20,163 nt of DNA, from IMG/VR virus record IMGVR_UViG_3300042938_000885, positions 1-20,163 of that record; one strand, 5' to 3'. Positions within the stretch are counted from its first letter, which is position 1. Each line of letters starts with the position of its first letter. A model generated the notes under the pieces. That model made no database searches and was not told where the DNA came from. It saw nothing but the letters and a program-made list of their open reading frames with translations. The stretch is from a virus. Of this stretch, positions 5,829-11,636 are shown one piece after another. The translations under genes were made by a program, and so were the position numbers.

Positions 5829-5862
5829 GCCCCGTGTTAACATGGGTCGTGTTATACGTCAA
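5825..5862 (-). promoter_or_regulatory. Leftward early promoter with operator half-sites
   Basis: On the minus strand TTGACG (5862-5857) and TAACAC (5839-5834) stand 17 bases apart as a -35/-10 pair. The -10 lies in CGTGTTAAC (5833-5841, plus strand), and another CGTGTTA begins exactly 15 bp away at 5848. The 20-mer at 5825-5844 recurs with 18 of 20 matches at 6271-6290, upstream of the rightward genes. Predicted transcription start is at about 5828. Confidence 0.55.
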
Positions 5863-5899
5863 ACATTATTTATGTTAACTGTCGGCGTATGCGGGATGC

Positions 5900-6223
5900 A
5901 TGAATACAATGAGCGATAGGCTACGCGAAGCCAGAATTAGCAGCGGCTACCATTCCGCTAGTTCAGCAGCAAAAACACACGGTTGGGGTGTATCTACATA
6001 TATTGCCCACGAAAACGGGCAAAACGAGTTCAATGCCGAACGCGCAGAAATTTATGCAAAAGCTTTTAAAACAACGGCGGAATGGTTATTGCTGGGCAAG
6101 GAAACGCAATCTGCAGGGATTGACGCTCAGTTGCGAGCTTTACCGCCAGATGACGCTAAGAAACTGATTGAGAGGTTCAGGGCCATGATTGAAGGCGTCA
6201 AAATCGTCGGAAAAATAAGGTAG
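5900..6223 (+). CDS. XRE-family CI-like repressor lacking a peptidase domain
   Basis: A 107-residue protein with an XRE helix-turn-helix at about residues 6-70: MSDRLREARISSGYHSASSA, then AKTHGWGVSTYIAHENGQNE, then AEIYAKAFKTTAEWLLLGKE. This resembles the N-terminal domain of phage CI/C2 repressors. In most of these an S24 peptidase domain follows and gives RecA-dependent cleavage; here only a 35-residue helical tail (LRALPPDDAKKLIERFRAMI) remains. It would repress both early operons, and induction would need another route. ATG 5900 is used; ATG 5909 gives a better distance (12) to the only GGGA. The gene is visibly richer in A and T than its neighbours, suggesting a separate origin. Confidence 0.75.
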   Translation: MNTMSDRLREARISSGYHSASSAAKTHGWGVSTYIAHENGQNEFNAERAEIYAKAFKTTAEWLLLGKETQSAGIDAQLRALPPDDAKKLIERFRAMIEGVKIVGKIR

Positions 6224-6251
6224 GGCTACCCGCCAAAAAAATTTGCCCACT

Positions 6252-6302
6252 GCTAACACGTTTTGTGTTGACATGCGCCGTGTTAACATCTACCGTGTGA
6301 AC
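6252..6302 (+). promoter_or_regulatory. Rightward early promoter with three operator repeats at 15-bp spacing
   Basis: Direct repeats TGTGTTGAC (6264), CGTGTTAAC (6279) and CGTGTGAAC (6294) start exactly 15 bp apart, preceded by an inverted copy GCTAACACG (6252-6260). A perfect -35 TTGACA at 6268-6273 and a poor -10 TACCGT at 6291-6296, 17 bases apart, lie within the array. A transcript from about 6303 would have a leader of roughly 20 bases with GGGAG at 6314-6318 before the ATG at 6326. Occupancy by repressor would block this promoter directly. Confidence 0.65.
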
Positions 6303-6325
6303 CATAGCAGATCGGGAGACACGCA

Positions 6326-6682
6326 ATGCCAACCCTTCACATCCCCTACACCCTGACACTGGTTTCCAACCTTGGCCGTGACGCAGCCCTTGGCACCATC
6401 AAGCGCGGCTTCGTTGCTGAGTTTGATGCAACCCTTGACCTTGACTACGAAGACGCCCGCAACTGGGAGATCACCTCTGTCACGTTTGAGCAAACGCGCT
6501 GGACCGACGAGTTCAGCGTTGACGAGAAATCTGACCCTGACCTCTGGAAGCTGATCCAGCGTTCGTTCGAATACGACTGGAAGGACTTAGGCGACAAGGT
6601 GCGTGAGTGCATCATTAATGACCACGCCGAATATGGCGATGACCGTGGCGACCACCTCCGCGACATGCAGATGGGGCGCTGA
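6326..6682 (+). CDS. Hypothetical acidic phage protein, first gene after the operator array
   Basis: A 118-residue acidic protein that I do not recognise. It starts MPTLHIPYTLTLVSNLGRDA, with a beta-rich N-terminal half, then contains a tryptophan-rich segment (ARNWEITSVTFEQTRWTDEF), and ends in a strongly acidic, histidine-containing stretch (INDHAEYGDDRGDHLRDMQM). No catalytic motif is visible. GGGAG eight bases before the ATG and the nearby repressed promoter make this a reliable start. It is followed with one base of spacing by the next gene. As the first gene of a repressed rightward early operon it may be an early host-takeover or recombination accessory protein; that is only context. 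Confidence 0.7.
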   Translation: MPTLHIPYTLTLVSNLGRDAALGTIKRGFVAEFDATLDLDYEDARNWEITSVTFEQTRWTDEFSVDEKSDPDLWKLIQRSFEYDWKDLGDKVRECIINDHAEYGDDRGDHLRDMQMGR

Positions 6683-6683
6683 G

Positions 6684-6902
6684 ATGAACGTCATTGTTTC
6701 ATACATCTGCCCGCCCATCCCTGACCGCAGCGCCGATTGGGAAGCCCGCATGGACAACCACGATGACAACGAAAATACCATGCGCGGGTTTGGCATTACC
6801 AAGCTGGCGGCGATGGAAAACCTTCTGGAGCAATTTGATGGAGATGAGCCGGAAGCCCGCGCCATCTGGGATGCAATCAACCGCATAGAAAGGCAGTGGT
6901 GA
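6684..6902 (+). CDS. Hypothetical acidic phage protein
   Basis: A 72-residue protein MNVIVSYICPPIPDRSADWE with a following acidic region (MDNHDDNENTMRG) and a helix GITKLAAMENLLEQFDGDEP ending in IWDAINRIERQW. Unknown family. The ATG at 6684 is one base beyond the preceding stop; starting at 6603 in the same frame would overlap that gene and gives a shadow-like N-terminus. Its stop overlaps the start of the next microprotein as TGATG. Confidence 0.6.
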   Translation: MNVIVSYICPPIPDRSADWEARMDNHDDNENTMRGFGITKLAAMENLLEQFDGDEPEARAIWDAINRIERQW

Positions 6903-6982
6903 TGACTTGGACCATACCCGTCAAAGCCCTCGCAGGCTTCATCGCATTTAGCATTGGTTTCTTGGCAGCAATCAACTGGTGA
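6902..6982 (+). CDS. 26-residue single-pass membrane microprotein
   Basis: The frame starts on a TGATG overlap with the preceding stop and encodes MTWTIPVKALAGFIAFSIGF LAAINW split as a short polar head and one hydrophobic helix of about 19 residues closed by Asn-Trp. There is no charged residue in the helix. Coupling by overlap on the upstream side and five bases to the next ATG supports expression. No family is recognised. It is the second such tiny membrane protein in the early region; the other is at 3558-3653. Confidence 0.55.
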   Translation: MTWTIPVKALAGFIAFSIGFLAAINW

Positions 6983-6987
6983 GCATC

Positions 6988-7146
6988 ATGGAAAACGACC
7001 CTGACTGGCTTGAAGCAGACCGGGACGAGTTCATTGACCGCTACCTCGCAGAACACCCGGACGCCACGGAATTTGAAGCCGCTTTGATGTGGGCAATATC
7101 GCCCGAAACCGAACCCACGAAGGATTATTCACATGCGAACATCTGA
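6988..7146 (+). CDS. 52-residue acidic hypothetical protein
   Basis: A short acidic protein, MENDPDWLEADRDEFIDRYL followed by AEHPDATEFEAALMWAISPE and a polar tail. It is almost entirely helix-forming and negatively charged, without cysteine or membrane segment. It starts five bases after the microprotein stop and its last 14 bases overlap the start of the ERF gene, so it belongs to the same operon. A weak GGTGAG precedes the start. No family is recognised; acidic small phage proteins sometimes mimic DNA or bind recombinases, but nothing here proves it. Confidence 0.55.
   Translation: MENDPDWLEADRDEFIDRYLAEHPDATEFEAALMWAISPETEPTKDYSHANI
7125..7133 (+). promoter_or_regulatory. Perfect consensus DnaA box between ribosome site and start of ERF gene
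   Basis: TTATTCACA matches TTATNCACA. It occupies the spacer between AGGA and the ATG of the ERF gene and ends on the A of that ATG. It is the second perfect match in the window, in the same orientation as the one at 2012-2020. Two matches are close to chance expectation, so importance rests on the phage's DnaA-like protein. Confidence 0.3.
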
Positions 7147-7762
7147 AGCCATTGACCAGCTTGCCACGGCACTTGCTTCCGCTCAGTCGGAAATGAAGAA
7201 CGCCAAGCTGAACAAGGTCAACCCGCACTTCAAGAGCAAGTACGCTGACCTTGCCGAGATCAGGGATACCGTCACCCCTGCCCTGTCCAAGCACGGTATT
7301 GCCGTGGTCAACGGCACGGATGCCACGGAAGGCGGCTTGCACGTTGTCACGCGGCTCATTCACAAGTCGGGCCAGTGGATTGAATCCAGGTTCCCGATTG
7401 CCTATGACAAGCCGCAGACGATGGGCAGCGCCATCACATACGGCAAGCGGTATAATCTTGCCGCAGTCGCCAACATCGCCGCTGATGAGGACGATGACGC
7501 CAACGCCGCGAACGACAAGCCCGCACCGCCGCCCGTCATGCTGGCAGCAAGCGGAACCCCCGGCGCATCAAAGGCCGGAAGCCGCGACACGTTTTCAAAG
7601 CTGGTGAAGGAAATTCGTCAGGCTGCGTCCGTCACCACGCTCAAGGCTTGGTATCAGTCCAACGTCACGACGATTGACGCGCTGCCGCCTGACTTTCTTG
7701 ACGAACTGCGCGTTGAGTACAATGACCGCCAGAGCGAACTTAAGGCATCGGTGGCGGCATGA
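7133..7762 (+). CDS. erf: ERF-family single-strand annealing recombinase
   Basis: A 209-residue protein of the ERF family (P22 Erf), which coats single-stranded DNA and anneals complementary strands during phage recombination and genome circularisation. The family core is at residues 1-120: AIDQLATALASAQSEMKNAK, NPHFKSKYADLAEIRDTVTP, ALSKHGIAVVNGT, then HVVTRLIHKSGQWIES and the GSAITYGKRYNLAAVANIAA segment near 101-120, which is the most conserved part. An acidic, proline-containing linker (DEDDDANAANDKPAPPP) and a C-terminal helical domain follow, a usual layout. AGGA eight bases before the ATG supports the start. It overlaps the next gene as ATGA. No partner exonuclease was seen in this window. 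Confidence 0.88.
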   Translation: MRTSEAIDQLATALASAQSEMKNAKLNKVNPHFKSKYADLAEIRDTVTPALSKHGIAVVNGTDATEGGLHVVTRLIHKSGQWIESRFPIAYDKPQTMGSAITYGKRYNLAAVANIAADEDDDANAANDKPAPPPVMLAASGTPGASKAGSRDTFSKLVKEIRQAASVTTLKAWYQSNVTTIDALPPDFLDELRVEYNDRQSELKASVAA

Positions 7763-8253
7763 GCGAAACATTCCCCCTTCTCTACGAAGGCAACGGGCTG
7801 TTCCGCTGTCTCCACCCGAAAAGGGTCAAGCTAGACGTTGGCGCAGTCCACGGCTGGCAGATGGCGGAAAACAGATCAAGCGAATCCCATAGGCACTTCT
7901 TCGCTGTGGTGAATGAGGCGTGGAGGAACTTACCTGAAGACTTGGCTGATGACTTCCCCTCGCCTGAACACCTCCGCAAGTGGGCGCTCATCAAGGCGGG
8001 GTTCTGCTCTGAGACGCGCATTGTCTGCGCCAATAACTCGGAAGCCATGACGCTGGCAACGAAGGCCAAGTCGCTTGACAAGTACAGCGTTGTAGCGATC
8101 GACGGGAAGACCGTCACGATCTGGACGGCTGACAGCCAGCGCCGTGACGCGATGGGGCGCAAGACATTTCAGGAGGCGAAAGAGCGGGCTCTACACATCA
8201 TTAGCAATCTACTCGGCGTTGACTTCACAATCTTATTAAAGGAGGCCGCATAA
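7759..8253 (+). CDS. Conserved phage protein next to ERF, unknown function
   Basis: A 164-residue protein without a certain family. Its centre reads [20 protein letters not shown] and [19 protein letters not shown], the pattern of a conserved phage protein group near recombination genes; the [12 protein letters not shown] segment is reminiscent of the DUF1367 family, but the rest does not clearly follow. The C-terminal half contains a small beta region ([18 protein letters not shown]) and a helix [20 protein letters not shown]. Coupled at both ends (ATGA upstream, TAATG downstream), so it is co-translated with ERF and may act with it on DNA. Confidence 0.65.
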   Translation: MSETFPLLYEGNGLFRCLHPKRVKLDVGAVHGWQMAENRSSESHRHFFAVVNEAWRNLPEDLADDFPSPEHLRKWALIKAGFCSETRIVCANNSEAMTLATKAKSLDKYSVVAIDGKTVTIWTADSQRRDAMGRKTFQEAKERALHIISNLLGVDFTILLKEAA

Positions 8254-8540
8254 TGACCACTTACGACAACACTAATCGAGGAATCCTTGGCCGCAACAAA
8301 CGCAAGGAAAAGGACACTCATCCTGATTTTAGCGGCAGCATCAACGTAGAAGGCCACGACTATTGGCTGTCAGGTTGGCTGAAAGAGAACGCCAACGGGA
8401 AGTTCTTCAGCCTGTCAGTCAAACGCAAAGACGGCACAGCAGAGAGGCCGGAACAGTTTGTGGCAAAGGCCAAGGAAGTGTTTCCAGGTGCTCAGATTGA
8501 CCTCGATGACTCTGTCCCATTTGCTCCCGAGGTTCGTTGA
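8253..8540 (+). CDS. Small conserved phage protein, possible OB-like fold
   Basis: A 95-residue protein starting [26 protein letters not shown], then [18 protein letters not shown] and [10 protein letters not shown], and an acidic end. This short beta-rich pattern (Gly-Ser-Ile-x-x-x-Gly-x-x-Tyr/Trp-Leu-Ser-Gly-Trp) is common in small proteins from alphaproteobacterial phages and plasmids, function unassigned; a nucleic-acid-binding or ssDNA-binding role is plausible from its place beside ERF. AAAGGAGG eight bases upstream is a near-perfect ribosome site, and the start overlaps the preceding stop (TAATG). Confidence 0.7.
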   Translation: MTTYDNTNRGILGRNKRKEKDTHPDFSGSINVEGHDYWLSGWLKENANGKFFSLSVKRKDGTAERPEQFVAKAKEVFPGAQIDLDDSVPFAPEVR

Positions 8541-8878
8541 CCAAGCGCATCACCATAACCCCCAAGCGGCGGGCAGAGGTATTCCGAGACGCGGGCGGCA
8601 TATGCCACCTGTGTTCTCGGAAGATTGCCCCCGGAGAGCCGTGGGAAGTTGAGCACCGCAAACCTTTGGCATTAGGTGGCACTAACGATCCTGAAAACCT
8701 TTTCCCGGCTCACGTTGATTGCCACGCGGGCAAGTCTCGCGGGGAGATTAAAATCATCCGCAAGGCAGATCGGCAGATGAAGAAAGCAATAGGCGTCAAG
8801 GCCAGCCGCAACCCGCTTCCGGGCGGCAAACGGTCCAAGTGGAAAAAGCGCATGGATGGAACGGTAGTCGAAAGATGA
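8537..8878 (+). CDS. HNH endonuclease family protein
   Basis: A 113-residue HNH protein. Visible are the zinc-binding Cys23-x2-Cys26 ([10 protein letters not shown]), the catalytic His40 ([13 protein letters not shown]), Asn54 ([10 protein letters not shown]) and Cys62-His63 ([11 protein letters not shown]), in the order of McrA-like HNH nucleases. The C-terminal 45 residues are strongly basic and could bind DNA. The only usable start is TTG at 8537, overlapping the preceding stop as TTGA. Phage HNH proteins of this size serve in packaging, recombination or mobility; here it lies in a recombination operon between the ERF group and xis/int, so a role in processing DNA is likely. It overlaps the next gene by ATGA. 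Confidence 0.85.
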   Translation: MTKRITITPKRRAEVFRDAGGICHLCSRKIAPGEPWEVEHRKPLALGGTNDPENLFPAHVDCHAGKSRGEIKIIRKADRQMKKAIGVKASRNPLPGGKRSKWKKRMDGTVVER

Positions 8879-9252
8879 AACTTTACAGCCCCGAAGAAGT
8901 CCAGGCGATGTTTCCCGACAATCGCCGCCCGTCTCTCAAGCGCCTGATTGCCAAGGCCAAAGAAGCAGGCTGTTGCTGCAAGCTGGGCCGGGGAATAGGC
9001 TTCACACCGGAACAGGTTCAGACGTTCCTTGGATACCTCACATGCTCCGTATCAAGAAATACCCCACCCGCTCAAAGAACTGGTTCGTCCGTGGGACGGT
9101 TGGCGGGGTCATCATATTTGAAAGCACGGGAACTGCTGACCGGGGCCAAGCGGAACGCTACCGCCTCAAACGCGAACGGGAAGTCTATGACGCCGCCCGA
9201 CTCGGACAAGTCAAAGACGCCACATTCGCTGATGCCGTCACCGTCTACCTGA
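8875..9252 (+). CDS. Excisionase-like helix-turn-helix protein overlapping the integrase gene
   Basis: A 125-residue frame. Residues 1-55 ([14 protein letters not shown], then RPSLKRLIAKAKEAGCCCKL GRGIGFTPEQVQTFL) look like a small winged-helix excisionase or helix-turn-helix-17 protein, which helps the integrase cut the prophage out. Residues 56-125 (Ser/Thr/Asn-rich) are encoded over the first 211 bases of int in a different frame. Ser/Thr-rich tails following such N-termini are also frequent in related phage proteins, as I recall, so the overlap may be selected and not just run-on. The ATG at 8875 overlaps the HNH stop (ATGA). The upstream in-frame ATG at 8839 lies inside the HNH gene and was not used. 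Confidence 0.7.
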   Translation: MKLYSPEEVQAMFPDNRRPSLKRLIAKAKEAGCCCKLGRGIGFTPEQVQTFLGYLTCSVSRNTPPAQRTGSSVGRLAGSSYLKARELLTGAKRNATASNANGKSMTPPDSDKSKTPHSLMPSPST

Positions 9253-10007
9253 ACAAGGGAAAAGGGGGCCGCTTCTTGGCCCAGCTACTTGACCACTTCA
9301 AGGAAACACCATTGCCACAGATTGGACAGATTGAGATTGATGAAGCCGCGCGGGTTCTGTACCCGGACGCCAAGGCTTCCACGCTCAACCGTCAGGTATA
9401 CGGTCCAGTTGTTGCCATCCTGCGCGCTGCCGCTAAGGCAAGGTTGCCGGGGGCCACGGCACCGATGATTGACCGCCGCCATGAACAGAAGCCGGAAATT
9501 ACCCCAGCCGATGACAAGCACCTTGACGCCCTATTGCCGCATCTGCCGGAAGGGCTTGCCGCACTCATAACCTTGATGACCTACACGGGCCTTCGGACGG
9601 GCGAGGCGCTGTCAATCCGGCCAGAGCATGTGCGGGATGGTTTCGCACTTGCGGGACGGACCAAGAATGGAGAACCGCGCCTCACGCCCGTTCCAGAGGG
9701 CTGGGAGTACCCTTCTGGGGGATGGGGCTACAACACCACCCAAGGCGTTGGGAAGGCCCTCAGACGCGCCCACAAAGCCGCTGGGCTACCATACCGGGAC
9801 GGGCATGAATTGGGCCGTCACGCCTTTGCAGCGCGGTTCCTGAAGGCCGGGGGCAGTATCAAGCGGCTGAAGGAAGCCGGGGGCTGGAAAAAGCTGCAAG
9901 TGGTGGATGAAAGTTATGGACACTTGGAGATGACGGACGTTCACGACTTTATGCGTGAACTTTCCAGAAAGCGTGTGAAATCCGTGAACCCAAGTGGCAG
10001 CAAATGA
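9042..10007 (+). CDS. int: Phage tyrosine integrase
   Basis: A 321-residue tyrosine recombinase that would integrate and excise the phage at attP/attB. N-terminal part: MLRIKKYPTRSKNWFVRGTV, then VIIFESTGTADRGQAERYRL, the arm and core-binding style of rhizobial phage integrases. Catalytic residues can be placed: Arg185 (TYTGLRTGEALSI), a candidate Lys near 208 (GRTKNGEPR), His255 and Arg259 (GHELGRHAFAARFL), Trp282 (GGW), and nucleophile Tyr292 (VDESYGHLE). So all five classes of residue are present and the enzyme looks intact. The start at 9042 matches the homologous N-terminus, though its ribosome site is weak (GGA about 12 bases before). A TTG start at 8973 would overlap more of xis. The gene ends about 20 bases before a hairpin. 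Confidence 0.92.
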   Translation: MLRIKKYPTRSKNWFVRGTVGGVIIFESTGTADRGQAERYRLKREREVYDAARLGQVKDATFADAVTVYLNKGKGGRFLAQLLDHFKETPLPQIGQIEIDEAARVLYPDAKASTLNRQVYGPVVAILRAAAKARLPGATAPMIDRRHEQKPEITPADDKHLDALLPHLPEGLAALITLMTYTGLRTGEALSIRPEHVRDGFALAGRTKNGEPRLTPVPEGWEYPSGGWGYNTTQGVGKALRRAHKAAGLPYRDGHELGRHAFAARFLKAGGSIKRLKEAGGWKKLQVVDESYGHLEMTDVHDFMRELSRKRVKSVNPSGSK

Positions 10008-10027
10008 AAATGTTCAATTATATCAAT

Positions 10028-10061
10028 AAAAAAGGGCCGCAAGTGAAACACCCAGCGGCCC
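10028..10061 (-). terminator. Intrinsic terminator for leftward transcription
   Basis: GGGCCGC (10034-10040) pairs with GCGGCCC (10055-10061), with an inner GTG/CAC pairing in the loop. Six A residues at 10028-10033 become a T-tract on the minus strand, so it would stop leftward transcripts, for example read-through from the late operon into the antisense of int. On the plus strand no T-tract follows, so it is not clearly a terminator for int. Confidence 0.6.
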
Positions 10062-10210
10062 AAGTCTAGGGAGGAAATTACGTGGAAAAAGCAACGGGAA
10101 CGGCCCATTTAGCGAACAGACACGGCACAATTGGCCCCTTTTGTTCCCGTTTACGTCAGTCTTGTTTTGAAAAAGTGTGCCGAAATACGTGTACCCATAG
10201 GAGGCCCGTG

Positions 10211-10603
10211 ATGAATAACCCCGAGCGGGAAGACCACTGTGACAAAACTGGCCCGCAGCTAGGAAATGAACCGAGCGGGATTGCCGCCTGGCTGATCCGG
10301 CAGGCCCAGCAGTTTGAGGACCAGCACGCGCCGCAGCACCTGACGATTGGGTTGAGAGAGGCGGCTGGGGAGATCGAACGTCTGAACCGCGAGCTGGATG
10401 ATGTCTGGGACGCCCTAGCTATCCAGCGGGAGGACAACGCCAGCTTTGGCGATGCGTTTAAACGGCAAGCCGCCGAGATCAAGCGTCTGCGGGCGAAGCT
10501 GGCGCTGTTCGCGTGTGACTGCGCGGTTAACGAACGGTGCGCTGTGCCGGACAACTGCCGCAATTTTCAGGCTCGTAGAATGTTGGAGGCTAACAATGAT
10601 TGA
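10211..10603 (+). CDS. Hypothetical coiled-coil phage protein
   Basis: A 130-residue protein MNNPEREDHCDKTGPQLGNE, then a helix-rich body with LREAAGEIERLNRELDDVWD and AAEIKRLRAKLALF (two coiled-coil segments), and a C-terminal Cys-rich stretch (ACDCAVNERCAVPDNCRNF). Unknown family. Perfect ribosome site AGGAGG six bases before the ATG at 10211. The frame is open back to a GTG at 10082, which also has GGGAGG seven bases upstream; that would add 43 Cys/Arg-rich residues of shadow-like composition, so the shorter form is preferred but not certain. It overlaps the next gene by eight bases. Confidence 0.6.
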   Translation: MNNPEREDHCDKTGPQLGNEPSGIAAWLIRQAQQFEDQHAPQHLTIGLREAAGEIERLNRELDDVWDALAIQREDNASFGDAFKRQAAEIKRLRAKLALFACDCAVNERCAVPDNCRNFQARRMLEANND

Positions 10604-10826
10604 CCCTGCACAGATACCGGGCGAGGTGGTGGAGGCGGCTTTATGGGCTTACAACTACGCATCCAGAGATTGTTACACGGCGGAAGAACAGGACATTGCT
10701 ACCGCCATCGCAGCAGCCCTCAATGCGTGGCCGGGGATGAGCCAGCTTGCGGAAAACGACAGCGCCAGCATCCGCGAGATGGCCGCCCTCATCCTCCCCC
10801 TGCCGCAGGAGGCGCGTGATGACTGA
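10596..10826 (+). CDS. Hypothetical small phage protein
   Basis: A 76-residue helical protein, MIDPAQIPGEVVEAALWAYN, then CYTAEEQDIATAIAAALNAW and a proline-containing tail. Resembles the many small accessory proteins in phage regions; no function recognised. The ATG at 10596 has GGAGG six bases upstream and overlaps the previous stop by eight bases. The longer frame from 10446 is out of keeping with neighbours. Confidence 0.65.
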   Translation: MIDPAQIPGEVVEAALWAYNYASRDCYTAEEQDIATAIAAALNAWPGMSQLAENDSASIREMAALILPLPQEARDD

Positions 10827-10998
10827 CATTGTGGAGAGGCTGCGGGCGCACAAAGTACCGCAAATGCACGAAGCTGCCGCCGAGATCGAACGGCTGCGGG
10901 CGGCGCTGTTGAAGATCAAGCGTGGTTCAGTATGGAACTGCGACATTGAAGCATTCATCGACGCAGCCCTCGCAGAGGAGAAGAAGGATGACCTCTGA
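10819..10998 (+). CDS. Small phage protein with AAAEIERLR coiled-coil motif
   Basis: A 59-residue protein, MTDIVERLRAHKVPQMHEAA, then AEIERLRAALLKIKRGS and a helical tail. Proteins beginning MTDIVERLR with a following AAxEIERLR motif are common in phages, often of unknown function. AGGAGG six bases before the ATG and an eight-base overlap with the preceding stop support the start. The DNA coding for its AAEIERLR segment is nearly repeated in the gene at 10211, suggesting duplication. Confidence 0.7.
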   Translation: MTDIVERLRAHKVPQMHEAAAEIERLRAALLKIKRGSVWNCDIEAFIDAALAEEKKDDL

Positions 10999-11164
10999 CC
11001 GCCGCGCCGCGCTGGTGGAGAAGGTGGCTAGGGCCATCAGCAATCCAAACGGCTTTGAGGACAATTGGAAGTTCTGGACTGGGGAAGCTGAAATCGCCGT
11101 CGACCTCATCCTCGCCGAGGTGCTGGAGGAAGCGGCGTTTCTGAGGCTAGAAAGGCCATCCTGA
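10988..11164 (+). CDS. Hypothetical small phage protein
   Basis: A 58-residue protein, MTSDRRAALVEKVARAISNP NGFEDNWKFW, then GEAEIAVDLILAEVLEEAAF. The layout (RxALVEKVARAI near the start, a helical C-terminus) recurs in phage accessory proteins of unknown function. AGGAG four bases before the ATG and an overlap of eleven bases with the preceding gene show it belongs to the same rightward group. It ends 25 bases before the end of the opposing late operon. Confidence 0.65.
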   Translation: MTSDRRAALVEKVARAISNPNGFEDNWKFWTGEAEIAVDLILAEVLEEAAFLRLERPS

Positions 11165-11189
11165 TCTACGCCCGATCCCTGCGCTACTA

Positions 11190-11450
11190 CTAGCCCTTCG
11201 GGGGCAGTCCCAGCCGCTTCCTGCGCCATTCATCGCCCCTGCCCGCCCGTTCGGCCTTGCGCCATTCGGCTTCCTCTTGCGGGGTCATGCGCTTGGACAG
11301 GATAGCCAAAATCTGAGGCCAAGCCTTTGTTGCCAGTTCCCTGACAACCTCCCCCCAGAATGCCGGGGTTCGCATCACCAAAAAAGAAGCGGCCCCCACA
11401 CCAATGAGGACCGCCACGATAAGAGCAAATACTATTACGCCTTCCGACAT
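11190..11450 (-). CDS. Single-pass membrane protein, last gene of the late operon
   Basis: An 86-residue protein with one N-terminal transmembrane helix (MSEGVIVFALIVAVLIGVGA ASFLV), a middle helix (WGEVVRELATKAWPQILAIL), and a basic C-terminus (KAERAGRGDEWRRKRLGLPP). It overlaps the holin stop by one base (TAATG). Its place after endolysin and holin suggests a lysis accessory, for instance a spanin-like or holin-modulating protein, but no lipobox or coiled coil typical of spanins is seen, so function is open. The frame from 11621 would run through the holin gene and was not used. Confidence 0.65.
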   Translation of the reverse strand: MSEGVIVFALIVAVLIGVGAASFLVMRTPAFWGEVVRELATKAWPQILAILSKRMTPQEEAEWRKAERAGRGDEWRRKRLGLPPKG

Positions 11451-11626
11451 TAGGCCGCAGCCTTGCCCTTCTGCCAGAACACCCACCAGGCGATGCCGCC
11501 CAGCGAGACAATGGCACCCGTGAGGGTAACGCCCATTTCGGCAGTAATAAGGCCCTTGCTGACAAGCATGCCCGCAACCACTTGCATAATGATGCGGATA
11601 AACTGCTGGATTGTGTCCCAATTCAT
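11450..11626 (-). CDS. Putative holin (Pam3-gp28-like family)
   Basis: A 58-residue protein, MNWDTIQQFIRIIMQVVAGM LVSKGLITAEMGV TLTGAIVSLGGIAWWVFWQKGK in shorter parts, with two hydrophobic segments separated by a short polar turn and a positively charged end: the typical arrangement of small class II holins. It permeabilises the inner membrane to let the endolysin reach the cell wall. The start at 11626 has AGGAG eight bases upstream. The family name is from recalled sequence pattern (W-x-x-QQ, R-x-x-MQ, G-x-I, WW). Next to the endolysin, as expected. Confidence 0.75.
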   Translation of the reverse strand: MNWDTIQQFIRIIMQVVAGMLVSKGLITAEMGVTLTGAIVSLGGIAWWVFWQKGKAAA

Positions 11627-11636
11627 ATTCGTACTC

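Noticed and set aside
8973-9041. Upstream TTG start for the integrase
   Set aside because: The extra residues are an alternate-frame reading of the excisionase-like gene; the family-like N-terminus begins at 9042.
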